From contig NZ_BTTW01000012.1 in assembly GCF_036245865.1 (NCBI RefSeq), positions 1-64,000 on the forward strand: a DNA stretch of 64,000 bases, written 5' to 3'. This DNA is from Corallococcus caeni (lineage in GTDB: Bacteria > Myxococcota > Myxococcia > Myxococcales > Myxococcaceae). The notes below the pieces were generated by a model that saw nothing but the letters and a program-made list of their open reading frames with translations, made no database searches and was not told where the DNA came from. The translations under genes were made by a program, and so were the position numbers. Shown piece after piece: positions 24,960 to 34,385 of this stretch. Position 1 is the stretch's first letter, and the number at the start of each line of letters is the position of its first letter.

Positions 24960-26591
24960 ATGGCGACAGCCGTCGCGACACCGGAGGTCCTGGCACAAGC
25001 CACGCCCAAGGCCCCCGTCAACAAGTGGCTCGTCACGCTGTCGGTGACGTTCGGCACGCTGATGGGCGCCATCGACTCGTCCATCGTGAACGTGGCGCTG
25101 CCGCAGATCCGCGGCGCCGTGGGCGCCACGGTGCAGGAGATCACCTGGGCCACCACGGGCTTCGTCATCGCCACGGTGATGGTGATGCCGCTCACGGGCT
25201 TCCTGGGCCGCATGTTCGGCCAGAAGCGCGTGTACCTGGCGTGCCTGGTGCTCTTCGTCGCGGGCTCGTTCCTGTGCGGGCTCGCGTGGAACCTGCCCAC
25301 GCTGGTGCTCTTCCGCTTCCTGCAGGGCCTGGGCGCGGGCGCGCTCCAACCCACCGAGCAGGCCATCCTGAGGCAGACGTTCCCGCCCAAGGAGCAGGGC
25401 ACGGCGATGGCCATCTTCGGCATGGCCGTGATGGTGGGTCCGGCCATTGGCCCCACGCTGGGCGGCTACATCGTGGACAACTGGCACTGGTCCTGGATCT
25501 TCTTCATCAACGTGCCAGTGGGCATCCTGGGCTTCTTCATGGTGGCCCGCTTCGTCCAGGAGGACGACCAGCTGCGCGCCACCGCGCGCCGGGAAGCCGA
25601 GCAGCAGCGCAAGCACATGGACTGGGCGGGCATCACGCTGCTCTGCATGGGCCTGGCCACCCTCCAGTACTTCCTGGAGGAGGGGCAGGCGGATGACTGG
25701 TTCGAGTCCCCCGTCATCGTCATCTGCGCGCTCCTCTCCGCCACGTGCCTCATCGCCTTCGTCATCCGCGAACTCACGGCGGTGGCGCCCGCGGTGAACC
25801 TGCGCCTGTTCAAGGACCCGGTGTTCGCGTCCGGCACGCTGCTGGGCGCGCTGGTGTTCGCGGTGCTCATGGCCAGCATGTTCCTCTTGCCGGTGTTCAT
25901 GCAGGAGCTGCTGGGCTTCACCGCGACGCAGTCCGGCTTCTCGCTGATGCCGCGCACGCTGGTGATGATGTTGATGATGCCCATCGTCGGGCGGCTGTAC
26001 GGCAAGGTGCCGGCGCGGGTGCTGGTGGGGATTGGCATCGTGTTCGCGGGCTTCGGCGCCTACGAGATGAGCCACTTCTCGCTCGCCACCGGCTCCCGCA
26101 ACATCATCGCGGCCATCGCGCTGCAGGGCGTGGGCTTCAGCCTGATGTTCGTGCCGCTCAGCGCCACGGCGCTCGGCAGCATCCCGCGCGAGCGGATGGC
26201 GGACGCGACGGGCCTCAACTCGCTCCTGCGCCAGATTGGCGGCTCCGTGGGCCTGGCCATCTTCACCACGCTCCTGTCGCGCTACAGCGTGCTGTCCAAG
26301 GCCTCCATCGCGGCGCACCTGTACCCGGAGCGGTGGGAGGTGGCCAGCCGCATGGCCGCCACCCAGAAGGGGCTCATGCAGCACGGCCTGGACGCCGCGA
26401 GCGCCAGCATGGCCAGCCTCCAGATGATGGTGGGCAACGTGTCGCGCCAGGCCATGGTGCTCGCGTTCGACAAGCTCTTCGTCCTGGCGGCGCTGATGTT
26501 CGTGGTGGTGCTGCCGCTCATCTACTTCCTCAAGGACCCCCCGAGCGTCGGGGGTTCCCACGAGAAACCCCACATCGACGTGGAGATTTAA
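24960..26591 (+). CDS. EmrB/QacA-type (DHA2) MFS drug exporter
   Basis: The 543-residue protein has about 14 hydrophobic segments and the family motif at the start of TM1 (GTLMGAIDSSIVNVALPQIR). The G-R-x-x-G-x-(R/K) loop of MFS proteins appears as GFLGRMFGQKRV. It should be an inner-membrane proton antiporter. Together with the adjacent membrane fusion protein it forms an EmrAB-like pump, which needs a TolC-type outer-membrane channel; none is in this operon, but one is encoded at 44786-46228. Confidence 0.94.
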   Translation: MATAVATPEVLAQATPKAPVNKWLVTLSVTFGTLMGAIDSSIVNVALPQIRGAVGATVQEITWATTGFVIATVMVMPLTGFLGRMFGQKRVYLACLVLFVAGSFLCGLAWNLPTLVLFRFLQGLGAGALQPTEQAILRQTFPPKEQGTAMAIFGMAVMVGPAIGPTLGGYIVDNWHWSWIFFINVPVGILGFFMVARFVQEDDQLRATARREAEQQRKHMDWAGITLLCMGLATLQYFLEEGQADDWFESPVIVICALLSATCLIAFVIRELTAVAPAVNLRLFKDPVFASGTLLGALVFAVLMASMFLLPVFMQELLGFTATQSGFSLMPRTLVMMLMMPIVGRLYGKVPARVLVGIGIVFAGFGAYEMSHFSLATGSRNIIAAIALQGVGFSLMFVPLSATALGSIPRERMADATGLNSLLRQIGGSVGLAIFTTLLSRYSVLSKASIAAHLYPERWEVASRMAATQKGLMQHGLDAASASMASLQMMVGNVSRQAMVLAFDKLFVLAALMFVVVLPLIYFLKDPPSVGGSHEKPHIDVEI

Positions 26592-26594
26592 GAC

Positions 26595-27827
26595 ATGGCA
26601 ACGACAACGACAGCTCCCCAACTCGTCCCCGAAGCGGCGCCCGCGCCCGCCGCCGCGGCACAGGCGAAGCGCGGCAAGCGGGGCTTCCTCATCCTCGGCG
26701 TCGTCGTGGCCACCATCCTGCTGGCCATTGGTGGCTTCAAGCTCGTCACCGCCGGGCAGGAGACCACCGACGACGCGCAGGTGGAGGCGGACGTGGTGCC
26801 CCTGGCCTCGCGCGTGTCCGGCCCCGTGGTGAAGGTGTCCGTGCTGGACAACGCCACCGTGCACCAGGGGGACGTGCTCCTTCAAATCGATCCGCGTCCG
26901 TACGAGGCGCGCGTGAAGCAGGCGGAAGCCGAGCTGGAGTCCGCGCGCGCCCAGGCGGCCGCGGCGGACGCGCAGGCCACGGTGGCGGAGGCCGGCGCGA
27001 AGGGCGGCCTGTCCAGCGCGAAGGCGCTCGTGTCCACGAGCACGTCCGCGGTGAGCAGCGCCCAGGCCCAGGTGGCGGCGGCCCGCGCCGCCGTGACGCG
27101 CGCGGAGTCCCAGGCCCGCAAGGCCACGCTGGACCTGGAGCGGGCCCAGAGCCTGCGCCAGCAGAACGTGGTGGCGCAGAGCGCGCTGGATGACGCGCGG
27201 ACGGCCAACGAGACGGCGCAGGCCGCGCTTGAGGGCGCCCGCGCGCAGCTCGCCCTGGCGGAGGAGGGCCGGCGCACCGCGGAGAGCAAGGTCGCGGAGG
27301 CGAAGGGCCAGCTCGACGTGAGCGCCCCCATCGACGAGAAGATCGCCGCCGCCCAGGCCAACGCGTCGCTGGCGCACGCCCGGGTGAAGGGCGCGGAGGC
27401 CGCGCTGGACCAGGCGAAGCTCCAGCTGGAGGACACGCGCATCGTGGCCCCGGCGGACGGCCAGGTGTCCAAGCTGTCCGTGCACGCGGGCCAGCTGCTC
27501 AGCCCCGGCCAGGCCGTGGCGGAGCTGGTGCCGCTCACCACCTACGTGGTGGCCAACTTCAAGGAGACGCAGGTGGGCCACATGCAGCCCGGCCAGCGCG
27601 TGGAGGTGGAGTTGGATGCCTTCTCCGGTGAGAAGCTGGAGGGCAAGGTGGAGAGCCTCTCCGGCGGCACCGGCTCCCGCTTCTCCCTGCTGCCGCCCGA
27701 CAACGCGTCCGGCAACTTCGTGAAGGTCGTGCAGCGCGTGCCCGTGCGCATCACCTGGGTGCACCCGCCCGAAGGCCTGGCCCTGCGCGCCGGCCTCTCC
27801 GCCGACGTGACGGTGCACACGAAGTAG
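26595..27827 (+). CDS. EmrA/HlyD-type membrane fusion protein
   Basis: The 410-residue protein has one N-terminal transmembrane segment (GFLILGVVVATILLAIGGF), paired lipoyl halves (VSGPVVKVSVLDNATVHQGD and RIVAPADGQVSKLSVHAGQ) around a long alanine-rich coiled coil (about 105-260), and a beta-barrel domain. It bridges the periplasm between the EmrB-like exporter and an outer-membrane channel. The gene starts 3 bp after the exporter stop, and the operon ends at a clear hairpin. Confidence 0.94.
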   Translation: MATTTTAPQLVPEAAPAPAAAAQAKRGKRGFLILGVVVATILLAIGGFKLVTAGQETTDDAQVEADVVPLASRVSGPVVKVSVLDNATVHQGDVLLQIDPRPYEARVKQAEAELESARAQAAAADAQATVAEAGAKGGLSSAKALVSTSTSAVSSAQAQVAAARAAVTRAESQARKATLDLERAQSLRQQNVVAQSALDDARTANETAQAALEGARAQLALAEEGRRTAESKVAEAKGQLDVSAPIDEKIAAAQANASLAHARVKGAEAALDQAKLQLEDTRIVAPADGQVSKLSVHAGQLLSPGQAVAELVPLTTYVVANFKETQVGHMQPGQRVEVELDAFSGEKLEGKVESLSGGTGSRFSLLPPDNASGNFVKVVQRVPVRITWVHPPEGLALRAGLSADVTVHTK

Positions 27828-27853
27828 GCCCCAGGCCCGAAGCCCCACACCCC

Positions 27854-27884
27854 AGCGCCGCGCCCCGCACAGGGACGCGGCGCT
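27854..27884 (+). terminator. Rho-independent terminator of the efflux operon
   Basis: Arms AGCGCCGCG and CGCGGCGCT (27854-27862, 27876-27884) are followed by TCTTCTT, 26 bp after the EmrA-type stop codon. Confidence 0.75.
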
Positions 27885-27901
27885 TCTTCTTGGAACGGGG
27901 T

Positions 27902-27944
27902 TGACGCGTCAGGGGCAATCATTGACGCGTCAGGTGACACGTCT
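27902..27944 (+). promoter_or_regulatory. triple dyad operator upstream of the lod operon
   Basis: Two perfect copies of the palindrome TGACGCGTCA lie at 27902-27911 and 27923-27932, exactly 21 bp (two helix turns) apart, each inside TTGACGCGTCAGG. A third degenerate copy, TGACACGTCT, is at 27935-27944. They lie about 120-160 bp before the lodA start. A matching 21-bp-spaced pair is found upstream of the convergent gene at 34386-35423, which argues for a shared regulator. The regulator is unknown. Confidence 0.65.
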
Positions 27945-28061
27945 GACATGGCCGGGACGCGGACTCTTTCTGTAAAGGCTCAGGGTCCCTGGAATCCCGG
28001 TAATTGCCTCGCCAGGAGTGTGTCTTGCATCCGCTCCTCCTCCACCGCGAGGAGCAAAGGC

Positions 28062-30071
28062 ATGAGCACGACCTACAAGATTCACCCGGCCATCGGCGTG
28101 GCCCGCGTCGGAGACAGCGAGGACTACTACCTGGGGCCCGAGGAGGCAGGAGGACTGCCGTTGGAGGTGGGGGGCGGCAGCGTGACCCGGTTTCGCGATG
28201 CCGGCATGGCGGTTCGCAGACAGGCCGCGCGCTTTCAAATCCATGCCTACGACTCGCCGGGCTCGAACGGGCGCAGGGTCCAGCCGGGGGAGGGCGGCGT
28301 CAAAGACATCCGCTGGACGGTCCACCTGGCCAACAAGAAGTCCGCCTGGTACGAGTTCCGGCAGCAGCAGGGCGCGGACGGCACCTACGCCGCCGACCAC
28401 CCGCTGCGGAACCCACGCACCCTGGGGGATGACCGCAACGCGCTCATCCTCGATGCGGGGCCGCGCACCGTCGCCTGCCGGGGCAGCGCGGGCTGTCCCA
28501 CCACCGTGGCGTGTGAACTGCTCCCGGCGTCCGCCCGCCCTTCGCGACTCCTCCCCGAAGGCAGCGACATCACCACCCTGGGAAAGCTGGTCACGGATGC
28601 CGGGGGCTACCTCCACGCGGTGGGCGGCCATGGCAGGTCCGGCGTGTCGGTTCGCCATGACATCACGAGCGGTCTGCTGGAGAACTGGGCGCGGTACCAC
28701 ACGCTGGAGCAGGTGAGCGGCCTGAGCGGGAAGGCGCAGGACCTGCTCCTCGCGCTGAAGAGCATCGCGGACATCGGCTACGACACCCAGGAGGCGTTCG
28801 ACGCCGCCGTCGACTCCGTCCTCACGGGCCCCGGCCTGGGGCTCACGCCCGACCAGGTGACCCAGGCGAGGCAATTCATCGACACGAACGCCTACCCCCA
28901 GCCCCGGCTGGACACGTACGCCAACAACACCTTCTGGTGGGATGACATCTCGGACGGACCCGTCACCGCGACGCTGGTCATGGATGACGACTCCGAGCAC
29001 GAGGTGGAGTTCCCCGCGTGGGTGGTGGTGGGGCCCCCGGGGTACGCACCGCAAATCCTCAACGTCATCACGCTCTACGACACGCTCTACGACACCTTCG
29101 TCACCCAGCGGGGGCTCGTCCCCGGGCTCTACCAGGGTGGGCAGTTCCAGCAGGACTACACGCCCAACTTCCAGGCGGAGCTGCTTCCCATCCTCAGCCG
29201 CCCGGCCGCCTATCAGTGGGTCGCCGACGTGGGCCCGCAGGGCAATGGCAGACACGACTCCTTCCAGGGCGGCAACCTGGGTCCTCGTTTCCTCCAGAAG
29301 ATCCGGACCCCCGAGGACGTCAACGCGCCGACGCCGGACCTCATGCCGAAGCTGGCGGGCGACAACCCCATCTCCGAAGTCCTCCCCCGGAAGTTCCTGA
29401 GCCTCACGCGGACCCAGTACTTCCTCCTCCAGCAATTCAGCGCGGGCAAGGTCGACCATTCGACTCCCAAAGCCCCCGCGTCGGAGGGCGCGCGGCTGGA
29501 CCGCGCCGTGCTGGAGAACTGCGTGGGCGGCGCGTTCTGCCCGGGCATCGAGATGACATGGATTGCCCGGGACGCGAACTTCTTCCAGGACGACCCGGCC
29601 GCGGGCTTCCGCTTCAAGCACCGCGACAGGTCCAGGGGCCAGGCGCTCCAGTGGAACACCAACCCTCACGACGGGCTGGGCCTGGAGCCGGGGGATGCCA
29701 GCAAGTACATGGCGCTGCCATGGCAGGCCGACTTCAACGAGTGCTCCAACCAGGTCGTCCAGGGGACGTCGCTCTGGTGGTGGCCCGCTCAGCGGCCCTA
29801 CTTCGTGAGCTACCTGGGAGACGACCAGCAATGGCACCAGGACTATTGGACGCGTCCGACGGACATCAACTTCGACAAGGACGAGGACATGGTCTTCCAC
29901 TGGAAGGAGCTGGGCTTCGTCCTCAAGCGGTCGGATGCCTCCGCCTCCCAGCAGGGCCCTGAGGCCGCGCCAGGTCTGCCGCCCGCGCCCACGTTCATCG
30001 AGGTGGAGCGGACGTACGCGCCCGCCACGGGCCAGGAGGAACCGGCCCTCGCCAAGGCGGCGAACTCGTGA
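28062..30071 (+). CDS. lodA: LodA-like CTQ-dependent amino-acid oxidase
   Basis: The 669-residue protein begins MSTTYKIHPAIGVARVGDSE, the standard LodA N-terminus, behind a GAGGAG site. The parts needed to make cysteine tryptophylquinone are visible: C487 in LENCVGGAFCPGIEMTW and a tryptophan in SLWWWPAQRP (W572-W574). LodA oxidases deaminate amino acids such as lysine (epsilon amine) or glycine, normally giving H2O2; the substrate here is not known. There is no Sec signal, as in other members. The gene overlaps lodB by 4 bp and is followed by a multiheme cytochrome c, which hints at an electron acceptor other than O2. Confidence 0.92.
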   Translation: MSTTYKIHPAIGVARVGDSEDYYLGPEEAGGLPLEVGGGSVTRFRDAGMAVRRQAARFQIHAYDSPGSNGRRVQPGEGGVKDIRWTVHLANKKSAWYEFRQQQGADGTYAADHPLRNPRTLGDDRNALILDAGPRTVACRGSAGCPTTVACELLPASARPSRLLPEGSDITTLGKLVTDAGGYLHAVGGHGRSGVSVRHDITSGLLENWARYHTLEQVSGLSGKAQDLLLALKSIADIGYDTQEAFDAAVDSVLTGPGLGLTPDQVTQARQFIDTNAYPQPRLDTYANNTFWWDDISDGPVTATLVMDDDSEHEVEFPAWVVVGPPGYAPQILNVITLYDTLYDTFVTQRGLVPGLYQGGQFQQDYTPNFQAELLPILSRPAAYQWVADVGPQGNGRHDSFQGGNLGPRFLQKIRTPEDVNAPTPDLMPKLAGDNPISEVLPRKFLSLTRTQYFLLQQFSAGKVDHSTPKAPASEGARLDRAVLENCVGGAFCPGIEMTWIARDANFFQDDPAAGFRFKHRDRSRGQALQWNTNPHDGLGLEPGDASKYMALPWQADFNECSNQVVQGTSLWWWPAQRPYFVSYLGDDQQWHQDYWTRPTDINFDKDEDMVFHWKELGFVLKRSDASASQQGPEAAPGLPPAPTFIEVERTYAPATGQEEPALAKAANS

Positions 30072-31240
30072 GCGAGGACTCCTGCGACGTGGCCGTCATC
30101 GGCGGCGGCCCCTCGGGCGCGGCGACGGCCGTGGCCTTGAGGAGGAAGGCGCCGTCCCTCTCCGTCACCCTGGTCGAGCGAACCACCTATGACGCCCCCC
30201 GGCTGGGAGAGACCCTGCCACCGGACGTCCGCCTGCCGCTGTCGCGGCTCGGCGTCTGGGAAGGCTTCCTGCGCGACGGACACCTCGCCTCTCGAGGCAC
30301 GTCGTCCTGCTGGGGCCGGGCGGAGCCGGGCTTCCATGACACGTGGCTGTCCCCCTGGGGCCCCGCGTGGCATCTGGACCGGGCGCGCTTCGACGAACGG
30401 CTGAGCACCGAAGCCTTCCAGCAAGGCGCCCGGGTGCTGCGAGCGACGGCCCTGGTGGAGTCGGAGTCACTGGGGCGCGACGGCTACCGGCTCCGCCTCG
30501 ACCAGGGGGCAGCAGGCCCCAGCACGCTGCGCGCACGCTTCGTCGTGGACGCCACGGGAGGCAAGGCCACCTTCGCCTCGGCTCGAGGCGCGCGGCGGCT
30601 CGTGAGCGACCGCTGCTTCGCCGTGTACGGCGCCTTCCAGCTTCCGGGCGACGCGGCCTTCCCCACCCACGCGCTGGTGGAGGCCTGTCCGGAGGGCTGG
30701 TGGTACTCGGCGTTGCTGCCGGGGGGGCGCGTCGTCGTCGCGCTCGTTGGCGATGGTGACTCCTTGCGCGGCCTGCGCTGGGCCACGCCCGCGTCGTGGA
30801 TGCACCTGCTGAAGCAGGCGCCGGCGACCCGGGCGCGGCTGGACGTCTGTGACTTCTCCGGCGAGGCGCTCGTCGCGGCGCCCGTGCTCGTCGGACGGTT
30901 GGACCGGCCGTGGGGGGAGCAGTGGCTCGCCGTGGGTGACGCGGCGTGCACCTACGACCCGCTGTCCTCCCAGGGCATCGCCAAGGCGTTGGACTCCGCG
31001 CTCCTGGCCGCCGACGCGCTGGAGCGCTGCCTGCGCGGCGACGCGGACGCGCTCCAGGCCTACGAGTCCACGTTGCACTCGCGGTTCCAGGCCCATCAAC
31101 ACACCCGTGGGGACTACTACCGCCAGGAACAGCGGTGGCCCCAGTCCCCCTTCTGGAAGAACCGGTGGGAGGCATTGCCCGCTCCCGCCGCGCCTCCCGC
31201 GCAGCTCCGCCGCTCCCATTCCACCGAGGTGAACCCATGA
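30068..31240 (+). CDS. lodB: LodB-like flavoprotein for CTQ maturation
   Basis: The 390-residue protein starts at GTG 30068 inside the lodA stop (GTGA). Its N-terminus holds the FAD dinucleotide fold (CDVAVIGGGPSGAATAVAL) and later GDAACTYDPLSSQGIAKALD, the second FAD motif of the tryptophan-halogenase-like group. Known LodB proteins are needed to form the tryptophylquinone in their LodA partner. Strict coupling supports the same role here. Its stop overlaps the ATG of the cytochrome gene. Confidence 0.92.
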   Translation: MSEDSCDVAVIGGGPSGAATAVALRRKAPSLSVTLVERTTYDAPRLGETLPPDVRLPLSRLGVWEGFLRDGHLASRGTSSCWGRAEPGFHDTWLSPWGPAWHLDRARFDERLSTEAFQQGARVLRATALVESESLGRDGYRLRLDQGAAGPSTLRARFVVDATGGKATFASARGARRLVSDRCFAVYGAFQLPGDAAFPTHALVEACPEGWWYSALLPGGRVVVALVGDGDSLRGLRWATPASWMHLLKQAPATRARLDVCDFSGEALVAAPVLVGRLDRPWGEQWLAVGDAACTYDPLSSQGIAKALDSALLAADALERCLRGDADALQAYESTLHSRFQAHQHTRGDYYRQEQRWPQSPFWKNRWEALPAPAAPPAQLRRSHSTEVNP

Positions 31241-34200
31241 AGACGAGGTATGTGATTGTCACGGCGGGCGCCGTGCTCGCCATCGCGGCCGCGGTGGTCG
31301 TGCAGCGCGGGGCGCCCAAGCCCGTGGTCCTGGCCACGAGCGGCAGCGGAGGGGATGGCCTCGTCCCTCCGCCTTATCCCGTGTTCCCGCGAGGCAATGC
31401 CCTGCTCACGCCCCTGGCCGAGTCCAGCGACGAGGCCCAGTCCTTCCTGAAGTTCTACTCGACGCAGCTGGGCGTCCAGTTGCCCAGGATCCAGAGCGGC
31501 GACCTGGTCAAGCTGCCGCCCCGGAACCTGGACATCGCACACAACGGACTGAACCTCGGCAGCCAGGACTTCAACTCCTCCCTGGTGTGTCAGTCCTGCC
31601 ATGACTCGGATTGGAAGGCCCAGGGCAGCGACCTGCCGGAGATGGCGTTCTGGCAGCAGCCCACGGTCAACAGCCTCTGGCCGAGCGGTGGCGCGGGCCC
31701 CATGAAGCTGTCCGCCAACTGGTCCCCCTTTGGAGACTGGAGCGCCTCCATCAAGGCCCTGGCGGGCCGGGACCCGGTCTTCCTCGCCCAGGTGGAGACG
31801 ACCCGTTCGCTGTCTCCGCACCAGCCCTATCAGGTGGACCAGCTCTGTCTGAGATGCCATTCGCCCCTGGCGGAGCGCCAGGCCCTGGCCAACAACGCCC
31901 CGTTCGACCACTTCACCCTCTACGCGACGCCAGAGGGAGCGCCCTACAAGAACCCGTTCCCATCCAGCCCGTCGGCGGGTTCGCAATACGCGACCTACGG
32001 CGCGCTGGCCCGGGACGGCCTCTCCTGCGCCGTCTGCCATTCCATGGCGCCGACGCAGGGCCAGCCCTGGAATGGCACGGACTACAGCCTCTTCTATGGC
32101 TCCGACGGAGACCTCTTCGGCGCGGCCGTCTCCGACCGGCTGGTCAGCGCGGAGGACAAGAAGACGCTCACGCCGCCGTCCTTCCCCTTCACCTCGTCCA
32201 TGAACCTGCACCCCGGCGCCATCCTCGGGCCTGACTTCGGCCTCAACGCGAAGCCCATGGCGGCGGCGGGGGTGAGCCTGGAGACCGCGGCGCACGTGGA
32301 CGGACACAGCTACCTGCGCGACTCCATGGTGTGCGGCGCCTGCCACGTCGTCATCCTCCCCAAGGTCCCCACCAATTACAGGCCCGGCATGGCCCTCTCC
32401 GCGGCGGGCGAAGGCTACGAGCGCCCCGCGAGCTGCGACGCCAGCAAGACGACCTTCAGCGCCGACGGCAACTTCACGAAGGATCCCTGCGTCGCGCTCG
32501 CCTATGAGCAGACCACCTACTTCGAGTGGCTCAACAGCGGCTACCCCGACGCCAAGACGTCGTGCCAGGGCTGCCACATGCCGCTCGCCACGCCGGCCTC
32601 CCCCCACGACAACCGCGTGTACGTGGCGCAGTACAACGACGACCTGGACCCCTTCTACCAGGGCAGCCCGCCCCCGGTGGCGCGCGAGTACAACCGGCAC
32701 ACGCTGCTGGGCATCAACCTGTTCGTTCACGAGATGTTCCAGCAGTTCCCGGACGTGCTCGGGCTGGACTTCTACCTGTCGCCGGACTCACGCGTCCCGC
32801 CCTACCTCCAGTCCCCCGACATCCTGAACCGCACACCCAACCTCGTCCCCAACCCGGGCGCCGAGGATGGCAACACGGTGGGCTGGAGCGAGCACAGCGC
32901 CATCGCCGCCGTCCAGAAGCTCGCGGGAGACCAGGGGCGTTCCATCCACCCGAGCCACGGCCGCTACTTCTTCCAGCTCAAGGAGGGCAGCGCGACGCTG
33001 AGCATCGACCTCAGCCGCTACCAGGCTGCCCTCCAGAAGGCAGGCGACAAGACGACCCTCCTCTGGGGCGCCACCGCCTGGTGCGACCAGCTCTCCTGCG
33101 GAGCGCTCGTCGTGCGCGCCTTCAACGCGCAGGGCGTCGCGGCGTCCACGACCCCTCCGCTCGCGGTCGACCCGGGACAGTCCCGGTGGCAGGCGCGCCA
33201 GGCGTCCATGGTCCTGGGCACGGATGTCCGGCGGCTGGAGCTTGGCTTCACCGCGCGGAGTGGCGAAGGGCTCCTGCTGGATGACCTCTTCATCGCCCTG
33301 CGCTTCCCGGATGGCACCATCGCGCCGCTGACGGATGCCAGCCGCAACTACGTGGTCGCGCAGAACCTGCTCAACGCCGAGCAGTCCATCCTCGACCTCG
33401 CGTACAGCACGGCCCAGGGCTCCTTCAATCCGCGGCTCCCCGCGGTGCAGGTGTCCCTGGGGAACGTGTCCACCGACAACGGCATGTTGAGCGTCCCCGT
33501 CACCCTGCTCAACAACGCGGGGCACAAGTTCCCCAGCGGCGCGGGCTTCCGCCGGGCGTTCATCCAGTTCGAGGTCCTGGACGCGTCCGGCAAGGCGCTC
33601 TGGGCGTCGGGCCAACCCAACGCGCAAGGCGCCATCTGCAACGGCCCCTGCAATGCCAATGGCGACAACGTCCTCACCAGCGAGTTCTCGTCCGACCCCG
33701 GCCAGCTCCAGCCGCACTACCAGACGCTTCAGCGGCAGGACCAGGTTCAAATCTACGAGACCCGCGTCATGGACGACGTGAAGAAGGTCACCAGCCTGGA
33801 GCTCCAGCAGTTCAAGGACTTGAAGGACAACCGCATCCTCCCCGCGGGCTGGAAGCCGCCGGCCCTGCGCAAGTCCGGCGAGCTCCAGCTGGGGCTGGAC
33901 CTCCACCAGCTGGCCCAAATCACCATGCCCCTGAGCGAGGTCCAGGGAACCCAGCCCGGCATTGAAAGTGATCCGGACTACCCCAATGACAGCCATCCCC
34001 GGGAGGCCGAGGGCGAAGACACGCTGGTGTACCAGGTCCCCCTCGCGGAGATTCCTTCGTGGGCCTCCATCCGGGTCCGGCTGAACTACCAGAGCATTCC
34101 TCCGGGCTACCTGGGCGCGCGGTTCAAGGACGCGCTCCAGGGAAACCAGCAGCCGGGGCCCGCCATGAGCCGGCTCATCTACATGAGCAGCCACCTCAAC

Positions 34201-34305
34201 ACGAAGACGCCCATGCAGGGCCAGACCTACGGCGCCTCCCAGCCCACGGACGTCATGAACAACTGGTCCATGGTCCTGGGTGAGGCCCGGGTGACGAAGC
34301 GCTGA
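31237..34305 (+). CDS. secreted pentaheme cytochrome c of the lod operon
   Basis: The 1022-residue protein has an N-terminal membrane segment or signal (RYVIVTAGAVLAIAAAVVV) and five CxxCH heme sites: C118-H122 (CQSCH), C204 (CLRCH), C264 (CAVCH), C366 (CGACH) and C443 (CQGCH). Residues about 540-700 look like a jelly-roll domain. A later NNAGHKFPSG segment resembles heme-ligand loops of other multiheme cytochromes. It starts within the lodB stop (ATGA), so it is translationally coupled. Periplasmic or surface electron transfer is likely. Whether it takes electrons from the quinone oxidase is an inference, and LodA has no visible export signal. Confidence 0.85.
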   Translation: MKTRYVIVTAGAVLAIAAAVVVQRGAPKPVVLATSGSGGDGLVPPPYPVFPRGNALLTPLAESSDEAQSFLKFYSTQLGVQLPRIQSGDLVKLPPRNLDIAHNGLNLGSQDFNSSLVCQSCHDSDWKAQGSDLPEMAFWQQPTVNSLWPSGGAGPMKLSANWSPFGDWSASIKALAGRDPVFLAQVETTRSLSPHQPYQVDQLCLRCHSPLAERQALANNAPFDHFTLYATPEGAPYKNPFPSSPSAGSQYATYGALARDGLSCAVCHSMAPTQGQPWNGTDYSLFYGSDGDLFGAAVSDRLVSAEDKKTLTPPSFPFTSSMNLHPGAILGPDFGLNAKPMAAAGVSLETAAHVDGHSYLRDSMVCGACHVVILPKVPTNYRPGMALSAAGEGYERPASCDASKTTFSADGNFTKDPCVALAYEQTTYFEWLNSGYPDAKTSCQGCHMPLATPASPHDNRVYVAQYNDDLDPFYQGSPPPVAREYNRHTLLGINLFVHEMFQQFPDVLGLDFYLSPDSRVPPYLQSPDILNRTPNLVPNPGAEDGNTVGWSEHSAIAAVQKLAGDQGRSIHPSHGRYFFQLKEGSATLSIDLSRYQAALQKAGDKTTLLWGATAWCDQLSCGALVVRAFNAQGVAASTTPPLAVDPGQSRWQARQASMVLGTDVRRLELGFTARSGEGLLLDDLFIALRFPDGTIAPLTDASRNYVVAQNLLNAEQSILDLAYSTAQGSFNPRLPAVQVSLGNVSTDNGMLSVPVTLLNNAGHKFPSGAGFRRAFIQFEVLDASGKALWASGQPNAQGAICNGPCNANGDNVLTSEFSSDPGQLQPHYQTLQRQDQVQIYETRVMDDVKKVTSLELQQFKDLKDNRILPAGWKPPALRKSGELQLGLDLHQLAQITMPLSEVQGTQPGIESDPDYPNDSHPREAEGEDTLVYQVPLAEIPSWASIRVRLNYQSIPPGYLGARFKDALQGNQQPGPAMSRLIYMSSHLNTKTPMQGQTYGASQPTDVMNNWSMVLGEARVTKR

Positions 34306-34326
34306 AGCACCGCGGCACCAACGAAA

Positions 34327-34356
34327 CGGCCACCGGCTCAAGAGAGCCGGTGGCCG
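34327..34356. terminator. bidirectional terminator between convergent units
   Basis: Perfect 13-bp arms (34327-34339, 34344-34356) around the loop AAGA are followed by CTTTCACTTC on the plus strand. It lies between the cytochrome stop (34305) and the convergent gene stop (34386). Confidence 0.8.
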
Positions 34357-34385
34357 CTTTCACTTCTCAATGCCTGCAGCGCCCC

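Noticed and set aside
24768-27848. Long minus-strand frame opposite the efflux operon
   Set aside because: Shadow of three well-identified sense genes; composition is biased to His, Arg and Gly with no domain.
27902-27932. TGACGCGTCA pair considered as two chance MluI-type ACGCGT sites
   Set aside because: The match extends to 13 bp (TTGACGCGTCAGG), and a similar pair with equal spacing occurs upstream of a second gene, so chance restriction sites are a poor explanation.
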